A DNA stretch of 64,000 bases, taken from contig JAMKCH010079300.1 of the NCBI GenBank assembly GCA_023653785.1, forward strand, positions 1 to 64,000. The letters are read 5' to 3'. The notes beneath the pieces are model-generated. The model did no database searches. It worked only from the letters and a program-made list of their open reading frames with translations, and was not told the DNA's origin. The DNA is from Ophioderma brevispina (Eukaryota > Echinodermata > Ophiuroidea > Amphilepidida > Ophiodermatidae). A program made the translations under genes and the position numbers. How positions within the stretch are numbered: position 1 is the first letter of the stretch; each line of letters begins with the position of its first letter. Below, in pieces: positions 57,501-60,074 of the stretch.

Positions 57501-59649
57501 GGTGCAACGAATGGAAAATCTGATAATGGCAGCTTATGACTAAATATTGCTTTAACTACGTGGTTCTCAGGTAGACAGGATTGATATTATTAATCTTTCC
57601 CTGGTAAGATTAATAAATATACATCGAAGGTAATTGAATCAATCATTCTAGTAAAGTACCCTTGAGGTGGTAATTTTTGTTATGGGCAATATTTTGTGTG
57701 TGTTTCTTTTCACCATTACAATGATATGAATCAAACCTAGCCACCTACCAAACAGACTATTGGACACTCATTTTGCATTTCTTTTGTTTAATACCACAGC
57801 GGTCTGCCGGTACGTGAACTGAACAGACGCAGAGCAGTCAAACTAGACGATTACAAACCCGAACGCGCAGGTCAAACTAAGCGGCGGGTGTCCTTAGCAC
57901 GCCGCATCAAACAGTTCTTCCTCGTGCCGCTTGTCATATTCCTTTACAATGTGGTAAGGCATAGCTTCATAACTCGACGACCAGGCAACTGTAGGATGGT
58001 CCGATGTTACTACCAGTAGCTTCCCTTTGTTGTCCGCTGGTGGTTTTGTTCTAACACTGCTTTGAATGTTCCTGAAATGAACGCTTTTTCTGCTTATTTA
58101 TCTCTTGGATGGCACAGAGTGAAATGAAAAATCCCGGGGGGTTTGGAAAAATTCCCGGATGTGATGTGAACTAGTCATGCATTGGCAGTCTAGATATTTC
58201 AACATGACCTCCGTATTTAAAGATCAAAATTTAAAGATTTTTGTGTCGCCAAGTTTCTTAAGGTGCAACGAGAGATTTGAGGCATCCCAATATTTCCAGG
58301 TCAAAAGTCCAGTTGATCCCAGCTGAAATGGTTTCAACTGGGAAACAGTGGAATCCAGTTGTCCCAGTTTGATATCCAGTTGAATCCAGTTGAAATCAGT
58401 TGATTCCGTTGACGGAAAATGGAACAATTGTGCAACTAGGTTTACGGACCAGTTGAAACTCAGTTAAGACCAGTTACAAACAGTAAAAAAAAAACAGTTG
58501 AAACAGTAGTTCCGTCTCGGAAAATGGAACAACTTTCCTGGGATCAACTGGAATTTGACCTGGGGTGTCATAAAGTAATTTCATATAGATTAGAGACTTC
58601 AATGAGATTTCTTATAGGTCGTTGTTTTGCATAGAAAATGTCCTTAAAGAGAGAAAAAAGGTTGGATTTGGTTTAGTTTGAGTATATTCAGTATAAAACA
58701 TTTCGTATTTGCTTCAATAACGAAATAAGAAATTCACCATTTTTGTACCAAAAGAAACATTTCTCAACTTAATCCTTTCAATGGGGATATTTTTGATGGA
58801 AAGTTTTTACAACAGTGGTTCAAAATCAGTACTTTCTATGTTTTTAGGGACCACCTGATATGTGAATCTCTCGTTTTTTTTACCGGTTTTTACAAAAGGT
58901 TTAGAGAATATGCAGTTGCCCCATTCTGTGATTAAAGTTATTTGCAGCAATTCAAACTTTCAAATAAGCCTGTTATTTTAAACAGGTTAAAGTAAAATGA
59001 CTGTGTAATCTGAGAGAAATTTAAATCGTGAGGGAAAAACATTTCACCTCGCAGCATACGTTGAGAATACTGGCAGCTTATGTTATCAAACCACCAGCTA
59101 AAATTTCATGTCGTCTGAAGGAAAATAACAATTGTTTATTCAGTTATCATTTTGATATGTCGTACTTCAAGATTCATGATGTGATTTTTTGACATCTTGC
59201 ACCGTTTCCAGTGAATGCCATAACATTTAAATTTCGAAGCATTTTCTGAAGAGAAGTTTTCAATAGCTTCCACAATGCATTGCTTCCATTGGAGGTTTTT
59301 GTACAGGTCTTGATGGGGGTCGTTGCTAGTGATGAAACATGGCTAAATTGACAGTACGGATCACAAACTTGCATTTAAGAGCGTTTCATCTCTAACGATC
59401 CACATGGAAACCTGCTAACAAAAACTTCCAAGGAAGCAATGCATTGTGGGAAGCTACTGGTATTTCTTTATTTCTGTATCACTGTCACTGAATACGTGGT
59501 TGTGTATTTTATTACAGTTTTCTATAGCTACGTTTCTGGCACTCTTTCAGCTTCACACTCCTGAAGGCTACAAGCCAGAAGACCTGCATGCAGTAGAATA
59601 CCTACTTACTCTTTGGTTTTTCACACTCTGTACCGAGATTATCCGTCAG
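18366..59649 (+). CDS. TRPM2/TRPM8-like cation channel gene (partial, 15 placed exons)
   Basis: Exons were placed by reading frame, splice sites and similarity to the TRPM family. They are 18366-18549, 19093-19267, 21177-21351, 22265-22447, 32426-32670, 42108-42208, 43096-43230, 43378-43443, 44156-44252, 45392-45602, 50490-50715, 52353-52439, 54330-54373 (tentative), 57800-57953 and 59518-59649, about 740 codons in all. TRPM proteins are membrane cation channels with a large cytosolic N-terminus; TRPM2 relatives gate on ADP-ribose and calcium, and TRPM8 on cold or menthol. Present are the SLOG-type region, the homology repeats, the pre-S1 linker, S1 and S2. Missing are the start codon, the first exons, S3-S6, the pore and the C-terminus. 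Wording such as WGSSNCLDLA and FIAHPAVQNML puts it nearer TRPM2/8 than TRPM6/7. Frame breaks cluster in exons 2 and 4. Which ligand gates it cannot be told. Confidence 0.85.
19093..19267 (+). CDS. TRPM-like exon: SLOG glycine loop, frame-broken
   Basis: The acceptor is CTTCTATCTAG, the donor GTAAGA. Family words appear in all three frames in order: IMA (codons from 19095), then FTTGGLHAGMTKDVGEL (19103), VVAL (19198), GIAPLSILNTNR (19209) and a final frame ending GQGQ. TGG.HAG..K.VGE and IGIAPWG are hallmark TRPM SLOG motifs. Each step moves the frame back by one, as four separate single-base deletions would. Adding four bases makes the exon fit both flanking phases. Either the consensus is poor here or this allele is broken; the motifs make its identity secure. 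Confidence 0.8.
19741..19870 (+). repeat. Long G homopolymers
   Basis: A run of more than 20 G lies at about 19744-19766, and a second of 13 G at 19858-19870, inside a TRPM intron. They are a likely source of length error in sequencing and could form G-quadruplexes. Confidence 0.8.
19990..20385. mobile_element. Inverted-repeat element, ~0.4 kb
   Basis: GAGTGTCCCCCCACACTGATC and TCTCTATACAATGGATTGG at 19994-20030 are mirrored by CCAATCCATTGTATAGAGA and TCAGTGGTCCCCCATGAGA at 20343-20380. Arms are about 38 bp. The interior is non-coding. A non-autonomous foldback element in the intron between exons 19093 and 21177. Confidence 0.6.
20712..20850 (+). repeat. Dispersed repeat, CATAGACGACAA family, copy 2
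   Basis: GGCGGGAGCCATAGTCAGGG, CTCCATAGACGATAAGGAATAA, AATAATGTTGCGTAAGAGTC and GAATCGATTGCC align with 2435-2605 and 59860-59995. It lies in a TRPM intron. Confidence 0.6.
21177..21351 (+). CDS. TRPM-like exon: NHTHFLLVDD motif
   Basis: The acceptor is TTTGTTCAATAG, the donor GTGAGT. A clean frame encodes KPIKYKIDPSDVTNAQLDPN followed by HTHFLLVDD, then R-GVEV, CKLLREISGRMIEGSN. D.NHTHFILVDDG...GVE..LR..LE..IS is a strong TRPM signature that ends the first SLOG half. The exon ends with one base of a split codon; together with the CT that opens the next exon this makes ACT (Thr), so the phase across the 21351/22265 junction is exact. No lesion is seen, unlike its neighbours. Confidence 0.9.
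22265..22447 (+). CDS. TRPM-like exon: IPVVC..GGP and SGGAAEL motifs, frame-broken
   Basis: The acceptor is TTTTATGTTTTAG, the donor GTAAGT. The entry frame reads AGIPVVCLF, then an in-frame TAA, then GGGPKNE, matching the family IPIVC...GGP segment. Further on come HIPVIV (same frame) and VVSGGAAEL (one base earlier), matching IPCVVV.GSG..ADV. More stops follow, and the last stretch reads open only after another one-base step. About five missing bases would explain all breaks and give the phase needed for exon 32426. Like 19093-19267, this is either consensus error or true decay. Confidence 0.75.
22606..26779. mobile_element. Possible 4.2 kb element with weak terminal inverted repeats
   Basis: TAGGGGTTGTTCTCCACATT, GCCCCGTTAACTTT and GGGTGCTCAATGGGGC at 22606-22655 resemble the reverse complement of 26725-26779 (GGGGCCACTTTGAGCACCCA, TTAAAGTACGGGCAATTTGG, AGACGACCCCTTAGG). 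The inside is very AT-rich and has no transposase. The two ends could instead be separate insertions of one small family. The block fills most of the intron after exon 22447. Confidence 0.35.
23110..23250 (+). repeat. GT-rich low-complexity tract
   Basis: Runs of GTGGTGGGTGGCGTGTGG, GGTGGTTGGTGGTGGTTGTG and (GT)n. Open frames across it on either strand are products of composition. Confidence 0.8.
27198..27551 (+). other. Unassigned 117-residue open frame
   Basis: The frame is open from ATG at 27198 to TGA at 27549. It is of mixed composition (GAKYQNFRKLKNSIVNIN, YNCIGIILQDVNIK), more protein-like than neighbouring frames, and codon use is not skewed. Downstream frames to 27777 read similarly but are broken. 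I recognise no domain. It may be a relic of a mobile-element gene within the TRPM intron; a host exon is less likely because no matching splice phase was found. Confidence 0.3.
28984..29070 (+). mobile_element. Left end of a TTAA / G-tract element, copy 2
   Basis: TTAA at 28984 is followed by CACTTAAGTGCCCCAAG, then CTTCCGTTAGTGCCCAAG, a run of about 15 G, TTCCTAGGGACCC. This matches the left end of 15272-16093. No clear right end was found nearby, so the copy seems truncated. Confidence 0.6.
31327..32196. mobile_element. Foldback DNA element with CACTA ends, 870 bp
   Basis: It begins CACTACAGAAAAGGTTTGAC at 31327 and ends TTTTCTGTAGTG at 32196. The arms stay alignable for about 150 bp, including GGTAGTTAGTATGGACCCGC, TAGGTAGGTA, GGGGCCAATTTA and GTCAAACTTTAAAATG. 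CACTA termini are typical of the EnSpm/CACTA superfamily, but I see no 3 bp target duplication and no transposase, so the family is a guess. It ends about 230 bp before exon 32426. Confidence 0.65.
32426..32670 (+). CDS. TRPM-like exon: end of SLOG region to first homology repeat
   Basis: The acceptor is TTCCATTTTATAG, the donor GTAACC after GAAAG. A long open frame encodes MVKVIREFNDLLSSEF, LIECCQDIAQKSSLVTILP and NIEENILNALLK. These align with the TRPM stretch ending in a (E)C..K..LLTVF segment followed by D...AIL.ALLKA. The first 12 codons could instead be read one frame over (STDMVTNSELIKSD), which would suit the incoming phase better, so one frame lesion near 32465 is possible. It ends in phase 1; G plus CT of the next exon gives Ala, extending LLKA. 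Confidence 0.85.
32671..35738. other. Intron stretch without recognised gene
   Basis: An AATAATAATAATAG / ATTTATATAGC motif at 32783-32814 resembles tails of deuterostome SINEs. 34740-34975 is one arm of a dispersed family (see 49640-49890). G-runs lie at 34153 and 35285. No coding is recognised. Confidence 0.5.
34740..34975 (+). repeat. Dispersed repeat; inverted copy at 49640-49890
   Basis: Shared words, read in opposite orientation at the two loci, are TTAGAGATGAATCGG, TTTTATATGAAGGAC-like TATGAAGGAC, ATCGATTT, TTCACACAGTGAT and GTACATGC. The two copies lie about 15 kb apart on opposite strands of TRPM introns. Confidence 0.5.
35739..36598. mobile_element. Foldback element with GAGCGCAAAAAGTACTTAAG ends, 860 bp
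   Basis: GATCTTAACTTGTAG and GACCTGAGCGCAAAAAGTAC, then TTAAGTCC, at 35742-35790 are mirrored by GGACTTAAGTACTTCTTGCG, CTCAGGTCTACAAGTTAAG at 36553-36592. A third direct word GAGCGCAAAAAGTACTTATG lies inside at 36160. No transposase. Confidence 0.65.
36765..36893 (+). repeat. CACCC / CACT microsatellite
   Basis: A C-rich (CCCACCCA)n tract passes into (CACT)n through about 130 bp. The complementary strand is a G-rich tract able to form quadruplexes. Confidence 0.85.
36900..39490. other. Intron stretch without recognised gene
   Basis: Nothing coding is recognised. It holds the second copy of the dispersed repeat at 38455-38708 and two related GTCGGTGAC words at 37098 and 37289. Confidence 0.5.
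38455..38708 (+). repeat. Dispersed repeat, copy 2 (of 16420-16690)
   Basis: GTGTATTAGATCGCATCTGA, GACGATGATTTAGTA, GATAGCAGGCAAG and AACCTTCGAAACGTTC align in order with the copy at 16420-16690 at visibly reduced identity. Confidence 0.6.
39490..39720 (+). other. Exon-like segment of unknown identity
   Basis: After CATCATTTCAG there is a GC-richer stretch than its surroundings. The frame from 39490 reads DVADRDHRFPLSVNPHTRDN and HRKRDQLPNIAGKSRQPTG before a stop; later LERTLKRMDEQDYPWSALIT is open in the same frame after two stops. A GTAAAT at 39572 could be a donor. The bordering TRPM exons already fit each other in phase, so it is not needed there. It could be a relic of a mobile-element gene or a separate gene's exon. 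I do not recognise it. Confidence 0.25.
39940..40150 (+). repeat. AGGTCA-type dispersed repeat, partial copy
   Basis: TTGACCTCAATTGAAAAGTT, GAAGTTCAATTGG and ATCCCTCATATGTTATGAGG, then AAAGGTCCATGTGCCAAGGG, match part of the repeats at 14480 and 61220. The tail differs (GGTTGAGCCGCGAAGGC). Confidence 0.6.
40186..41358. mobile_element. Foldback element built on ACTAGTTGGCAACTA words, 1.17 kb
   Basis: It begins GGGCCAATTCATAAAAACCT at 40186 and ends with AGGTTTTATGATTTGGGCCC at 41358. Just inside, ACTAGTTGGCAACTAA and TTAGTTGCCAACTAAG repeat in both orientations, and TTACTAGTATGTAACTAG words occur near the right arm. A (TA)n tract sits in the middle (40488-40553). No transposase. It may be of hAT or unassigned foldback type. 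Confidence 0.65.
40488..40553 (+). repeat. (TA)n microsatellite
   Basis: Nearly pure TA/ATATAT of about 65 bp within the foldback element. Confidence 0.9.
41792..41941. mobile_element. 150 bp near-perfect hairpin MITE
   Basis: GGGAGTTTCCGTAACCTGAC, CCATCTGACACACTTATGAA and TTCGGAAACC at 41792-41841 are complementary to GGTTTCCGAATTCATAAGTG, TGTCAG and ATGGGTCAGGTTACGGAAAC, TCCC on the right. The only break is a 16-base extra piece ending in a second GTCAG in the right arm (about 41901-41916), an apparent local duplication. The loop is about 35 bases. The high arm identity points to a recent insertion. It lies 167 bp before exon 42108. Confidence 0.85.
42108..42208 (+). CDS. TRPM-like exon: DQL.LA..NR.D.A repeat
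   Basis: The acceptor is ATGCTTCATAG, the donor GTTGGT. The frame is fixed by the split Ala codon from exon 32670 and is open throughout: KSGSRYGDQLHLAAVLNRID then LAQKLLKEE. It matches the TRPM WDQL.LAVAWNRVDIA segment, with the conserved Asp-Gln-Leu and Asn-Arg residues kept. It ends in phase 0. The following intron opens with a minisatellite. Confidence 0.9.
42210..42985 (+). repeat. Intronic minisatellite, GAATCTATGGTAACAATGT unit
   Basis: Units of roughly 40-50 bp with TAGTGAATCTATATGGTAAC, AATGTCAATTTTAATGTCAG and ATTTG recur at least a dozen times from just after exon 42208 to about 42985, becoming more diverged to the right. Confidence 0.8.
43096..43230 (+). CDS. TRPM-like exon: FVKLFLNKGLS repeat
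   Basis: Acceptor AAAATATTATTCCAG, donor GTAAGG; 135 bases, phase 0 at both ends. It encodes VTEVRQSLRFALANNQ, VKFVKLFLNKGLSIYEYLTV and ELTSLYKM. This is the TRPM ankyrin-like homology repeat whose family form is ..FVKL.LENG....FLT...L..LY. All conserved hydrophobic positions are kept. Confidence 0.92.
43378..43443 (+). CDS. TRPM-like short exon, charged linker
   Basis: Acceptor TCTTCACTAG, donor GTAAGC; 66 bases, phase 0 in and out. It encodes INKDTLLYELLDEELEKRGR followed by RP. The position matches the variable segment after the LY motif in TRPM proteins. It sits 147 bases after the previous exon and keeps the frame into exon 44156, so it is likely constitutive, though its phase symmetry would also allow skipping. 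Confidence 0.75.
43521..43784. mobile_element. Foldback MITE, 264 bp
   Basis: CTGACCTCTACCCATGG-ATTGCGGG and AGTCGCCGATCGAAAC, CAGAAAGTTGCATTTTGCCC, GCGCAATATGGC on the left mirror GCCATATTGCG, GGGTAAAAAGCATCTTCCTG, TTTCAATCGGCGACT, CGGACCCGCTATGTGTAGAGGT-CAG on the right. It lies in the intron between 43443 and 44156. Both strands are open over about 70 codons, but only because the arms mirror each other. Confidence 0.7.
43800..43930 (+). repeat. CCACCA-rich low-complexity tract
   Basis: ACCACCACCACCACAACCCA and similar words; no coding. Confidence 0.7.
44156..44252 (+). CDS. TRPM-like exon: REVGNVIRRL / YRPLYL
   Basis: Acceptor TTGGTAATGTTATAG, donor GTTGGA. Phase 0 entry gives VERWATLREVGNVIRRLTAW then SYRPLYLRDEIA. 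It corresponds to the TRPM segment with a ..VG.....L...Y.PLY pattern before the linker to the next helical repeat. It ends in phase 1; the split codon G plus AT gives Asp at the next exon, consistent with the family. Confidence 0.85.
44270..44355 (+). repeat. GT / GCGC microsatellite
   Basis: GTGTGTGTGCGTATGCGTAT passes into CTCGCGCGCGTGTGTGTAC and GCTCGCGCGCGTG. Z-DNA-prone alternating purine-pyrimidine. Confidence 0.85.
44957..45193. mobile_element. Foldback MITE, ~235 bp
   Basis: CTGGCCTCTAATTCCGGTAT, GCGTACCTACCTA at 44976-45008 is mirrored by GGGTAGGTACGTATACCGG, AATTAGAGGCCAG at 45146-45178. CAGTGCG on the left outside answers CATTCCGCA less well on the right. Non-coding; it lies about 200 bp before exon 45392. 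Confidence 0.75.
45392..45602 (+). CDS. TRPM-like exon: ELFLWAILQGRLELANLFW
   Basis: Acceptor TTTCGTATTCAG, donor GTACGT. It encodes GRFTNPSRELFLWAILQGRL, then ELANLFWREGKA, GALVASKLLKELA and a charged ESRGFTTYSEGGR tail. (P..EL.IWA.LQ.R.ELA...W......AL.ASK.LK.L) is one of the strongest TRPM2/8 family signatures. The frame is clean. It ends in phase 2, and AG plus A at exon 50490 restores Arg. Confidence 0.93.
45603..46305. other. Intron stretch without recognised gene
   Basis: AT-rich intron after exon 45602. It has a short alternating GCGTGCGCGAGCGTGAG at 46097 and no coding signal. Confidence 0.5.
46306..47235 (-). pseudogene. Minus-strand coding relic, possibly adhesion-GPCR GAIN-like
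   Basis: Read on the minus strand, protein-like text continues for over 900 bases through at least three frames. First, about 47230-46998: KPAWGVRTVLL, stop, then NASYIYFAQEANRVLKFLED and ISTAGKTILSSSDVTMASKV. Next, about 47010-46810: TPIVTQYLMDYVGNRANILF, LNHITNFVNHLLNPNKVLFA. Then 46859-46497, and 46521-46306. The VLKFLEDISTAG...LSSSDVTMAS pattern recalls helical subdomain A of GAIN domains in adhesion GPCRs. No seven-helix region follows. It lies antisense in a TRPM intron. It could be a gene fragment captured by a mobile element or a frame-damaged exon group. The assignment is weak; the coding character is clearer. Confidence 0.35.
47236..49639. other. Intron stretch without recognised gene
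   Basis: T-rich sequence with many short frames. A minus-strand frame at 47480-47290 (KIMWYVVLGPVIHGDGFKYL) may continue the relic at 46306-47235 on its 5' side. The remainder shows nothing identifiable. Confidence 0.4.
49640..49890 (-). repeat. Dispersed repeat; inverted copy of 34740-34975
   Basis: TCACTGTGTGAAAAC, TCGAAGTCCTTCATATAG, GTACATAA and CCGATTCATCTCTAA are the complements, in reverse order, of words at 34740-34975. Confidence 0.5.
50490..50715 (+). CDS. TRPM-like exon: pre-S1 homology region
   Basis: Acceptor GTGACCATTGTCAG, donor GTAAGT. A clean frame gives LYEELAVGVLDECYLSDRKR, WGSSNCLDLANSASNMKFIA, HPAVQNMLKEFWMGKLSLGN and PLWK. In TRPM2 and TRPM8 the matching region reads (A)WG.(S/T).CL.LA....FI...(G)VQ.FL...W.G.(L/I)S....W+. 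The final W-K is where the family's pre-S1 helix begins. It is the most diagnostic exon for placing the gene near TRPM2/8. Exit phase 0. Confidence 0.93.
50951..51151. mobile_element. Foldback element A with CRE palindromes in both arms
   Basis: ACTATTATACTTTGTTCGGT, CTCGAGTTTGGGGGTGACGT, CA on the left is mirrored by TGACGTCACCCCCAAACTTG, AGATCGAACAGAGTATAGT on the right. The full CRE palindrome TGACGTCA occurs at 50985-50992 and 51113-51120, inside the arms. The interior is GC-richer than surroundings, with GCGTGCG words. Non-coding. It abuts a second foldback at 51149. Confidence 0.75.
51149..51333. mobile_element. Foldback element B with CRE palindrome
   Basis: TAGTGCGTGTCTCTGCCTCT, GTGCAGTGACGTCA at 51149-51181 is mirrored by TGACATCACTGCACAGAGG, AAGAGACACAGACTATA at 51297-51332. 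The left arm keeps TGACGTCA (51174-51181), the right has TGACATCA. It follows element A without a gap, sharing the ATAGT end. Confidence 0.75.
51509..51950 (+). pseudogene. Non-LTR retrotransposon tail fragment
   Basis: This aligns along its length with 6083-6492, the part downstream of the reverse transcriptase fragment. Shared words are CCAAGAAGTGTGATGAACCT, ATATGGTCTGAGCAATGGTC, CCTTGAAC.TAAAGCAGTTTG, GGAAAGCATGGGTCAA and AGAGCCACAAACC. Translation gives RIGINRTKHFL and RGEPQTVSHIIDYCDV-like text, the Cys-containing tail found in jockey-type elements. Frames are broken. Confidence 0.65.
52353..52439 (+). CDS. TRPM-like exon: hydrophobic pre-S1 segment
   Basis: Acceptor TTTATCTATTTCAG, donor GTATAA; 87 bases, phase 0 both sides. 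It encodes VWLCLVFPPALLFIHLKLKD then DEADPLVVK. TRPM relatives have W...LC....PLL..(G/S)...(F)R at this point, a conserved hydrophobic pre-S1 helix. A hAT-like MITE (52530-52854) lies 90 bases into the following intron. Confidence 0.9.
52530..52854. mobile_element. hAT-like MITE with CAGAGGCGGATCC ends, 325 bp
   Basis: Left CAGAGGCGGATCCAGGATTT and right TAAATCCGCCCCTG are inverted. CAGGGGCGGATC-type ends occur widely in animal non-autonomous hAT elements. GGCGCCC words repeat in the interior. I cannot see a clear 8 bp duplication at the edges. It sits just after exon 52439. Confidence 0.65.
53477..54235. mobile_element. TTAA / G-tract element, copy 3
   Basis: It opens TTAACACTTAGATTGCC plus a run of G and TTCCATAGTACCC, and closes GGTTCCATGGAACCCCC, a C run, TTAGGCACC and GAGGTTAA. 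A similar internal pair lies at 53655-53705 (GTCCCTAGAC, C run, TTAGGCACCAACGGGAG). The ends are more worn than in 15272-16093. It ends less than 100 bp before the tentative microexon at 54330. Confidence 0.55.
54330..54373 (+). CDS. Tentative TRPM-like microexon (pre-S1 linker)
   Basis: After a long T tract and CCATTCCAGAG there is a short frame SPSRYIQRNPTIRK ending in CC before GTGAGA. With these edges it enters in phase 0 (from 52439) and leaves in phase 2, exactly what exon 57800 needs, giving a Pro at the join. The linker before S1 is variable in TRPM proteins, so similarity cannot confirm it. A competing reading starts two bases earlier and leaves the phase wrong. Confidence 0.45.
54896..55234 (+). 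pseudogene. CR1-like non-LTR retrotransposon C-terminal fragment
   Basis: The frame is open from about 54896 to the TGA at 55232. It begins QHRVLESIQNRAARFVIGDC, continues KRSSSVTAMKNDLKWEPLQQ, RRQIQRLITFQQALAGNLAT and ends QDKHCLPLTTFQIHN. (L)E.(I/V)Q.RAARFV.(G)DY...SSVT.ML..L.W..L..RR is the standard segment just after the reverse transcriptase domain in CR1-type elements. Only this tail is present, as expected from 5' truncation on insertion. It lies in the TRPM intron before exon 57800. Confidence 0.85.
55497..56031. mobile_element. Foldback element with AGCGCCCCCAATTTT ends, 535 bp
   Basis: TAATTAGCACATTTTTTTTG, AAGAGCGCCCCCAATTTTTC on the left is mirrored by TTTTGAAAATTGGGGGCGCT, CTTCAAAAAATGTGCTAATT on the right. 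In the middle is a perfect palindrome TTATTATCGGGGATCCCCGA, TAATAA at 55655. The GAAGAGCGCCCC word recurs at 16383 and in altered form at 49665. Confidence 0.7.
56075..57508. mobile_element. Foldback element with GTTGCACCCA ends, 1.43 kb
   Basis: Left GTTGCACCCACCTGGTGATT, AATTTTCCAATATATG..ACC, GAAGGGGGTGTCCCCCTGAC, TAG is mirrored by CTAGTCAGGGGGACATCCCC, TTCAAGGTGATATATGG, AAAAATTAATCACTAATTGG, GTGCAAC. Arms are about 70 bp. Inside are several GGCCGCCAT words. No transposase was found. Confidence 0.7.
57800..57953 (+). CDS. TRPM-like exon: linker and start of S1
   Basis: Acceptor TTTGTTTAATACCACAG, donor GTAAGG. The open frame GLPVRELNRRRAVKLDDYK continues PERAGQTKRRVSLARRIKQF and FLVPLVIFLYNV. 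RRIKQFF..P.V.F..NV matches the family's (R)...FF.APVV.F..N at the mouth of S1. The basic run before it is typical of the cytosolic side. Exit phase 0. Confidence 0.88.
58296..58563. mobile_element. MITE rich in CCAGTTG / CAACTGG, 268 bp
   Basis: CCAGGTCAAAAGTCCAGTTG, ATCCCAG on the left is mirrored by CTGGGATCAACTGGAATTTG, ACCTGG on the right. The interior repeats CAACTG or its complement CAGTTG more than ten times, with AAAATGGAACAA twice. Non-coding, in the intron between 57953 and 59518. Confidence 0.75.
59264..59458. mobile_element. Short inverted-repeat element, 195 bp
   Basis: TAGCTTCCACAATGCATTGC, TTCCATTGGAGG at 59265-59297 is mirrored by CTTCCAAGGAAGCAATGCAT, TGTGGGAAGCTA at 59427-59457. 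It ends 60 bp before exon 59518. Confidence 0.6.
59518..59649 (+). CDS. TRPM-like exon: S1 and S2
   Basis: Acceptor TTTTATTACAG, donor GTAACT; 132 bases, phase 0 both sides. FSIATFLALFQLHTPEGYKP completes S1 and opens the S1-S2 loop; EYLLTLWFFTLCTEIIRQ is S2, matching the family E..L..W.F.L..EE(I/M)RQ pattern. This is the last exon in the window. None of the remaining 4.3 kb has an S3-like frame on the plus strand. Confidence 0.9.
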
Positions 59650-59859
59650 GTAACTGTAGTGTCTTTCCAAGGGACCATTGTCAAAAGGAATTTGTTAAGT
59701 CCTCTGAAGTATATGGCACACCTAGTACAGACACACAAACATACACACACAAGCAATATTTTCTTATTCCAAAACCATTGGAGCTGAAGAATCAACTTCA
59801 CTGTAAGGGTTAGTTTTGAAATAGGTCATGGTAGCACGCATGACCATTTTGAAAGTAGT

Positions 59860-59995
59860 TATAGTCCACCGGGAGCCACAGTCCGGGCTTCATAGACGAC
59901 AACGGAATAAAGCGTGAAACTAATGTGCGTGAAGAGTCAAATGAATGGTGCCATTTTTCTTTACCGTTTGTAGCCGGACTATGATTAAGGCGGAC
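59860..59995 (+). repeat. Dispersed repeat, CATAGACGACAA family, copy 3
   Basis: CACCGGGAGCCACAGTCCGG, GCTTCATAGACGACAACGGA and AAGCGTGAAACTAATG match copies at 2435 and 20712. It may end at CCGGACTATG, the partial inverse of its start. Confidence 0.6.
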
Positions 59996-60074
59996 TCTAA
60001 TAACTGGACCCTGGGTGACGTGAATACGGTTTATTATTGTGAAACCCAAAATCGTGCACCCCCATTTTATGTTT

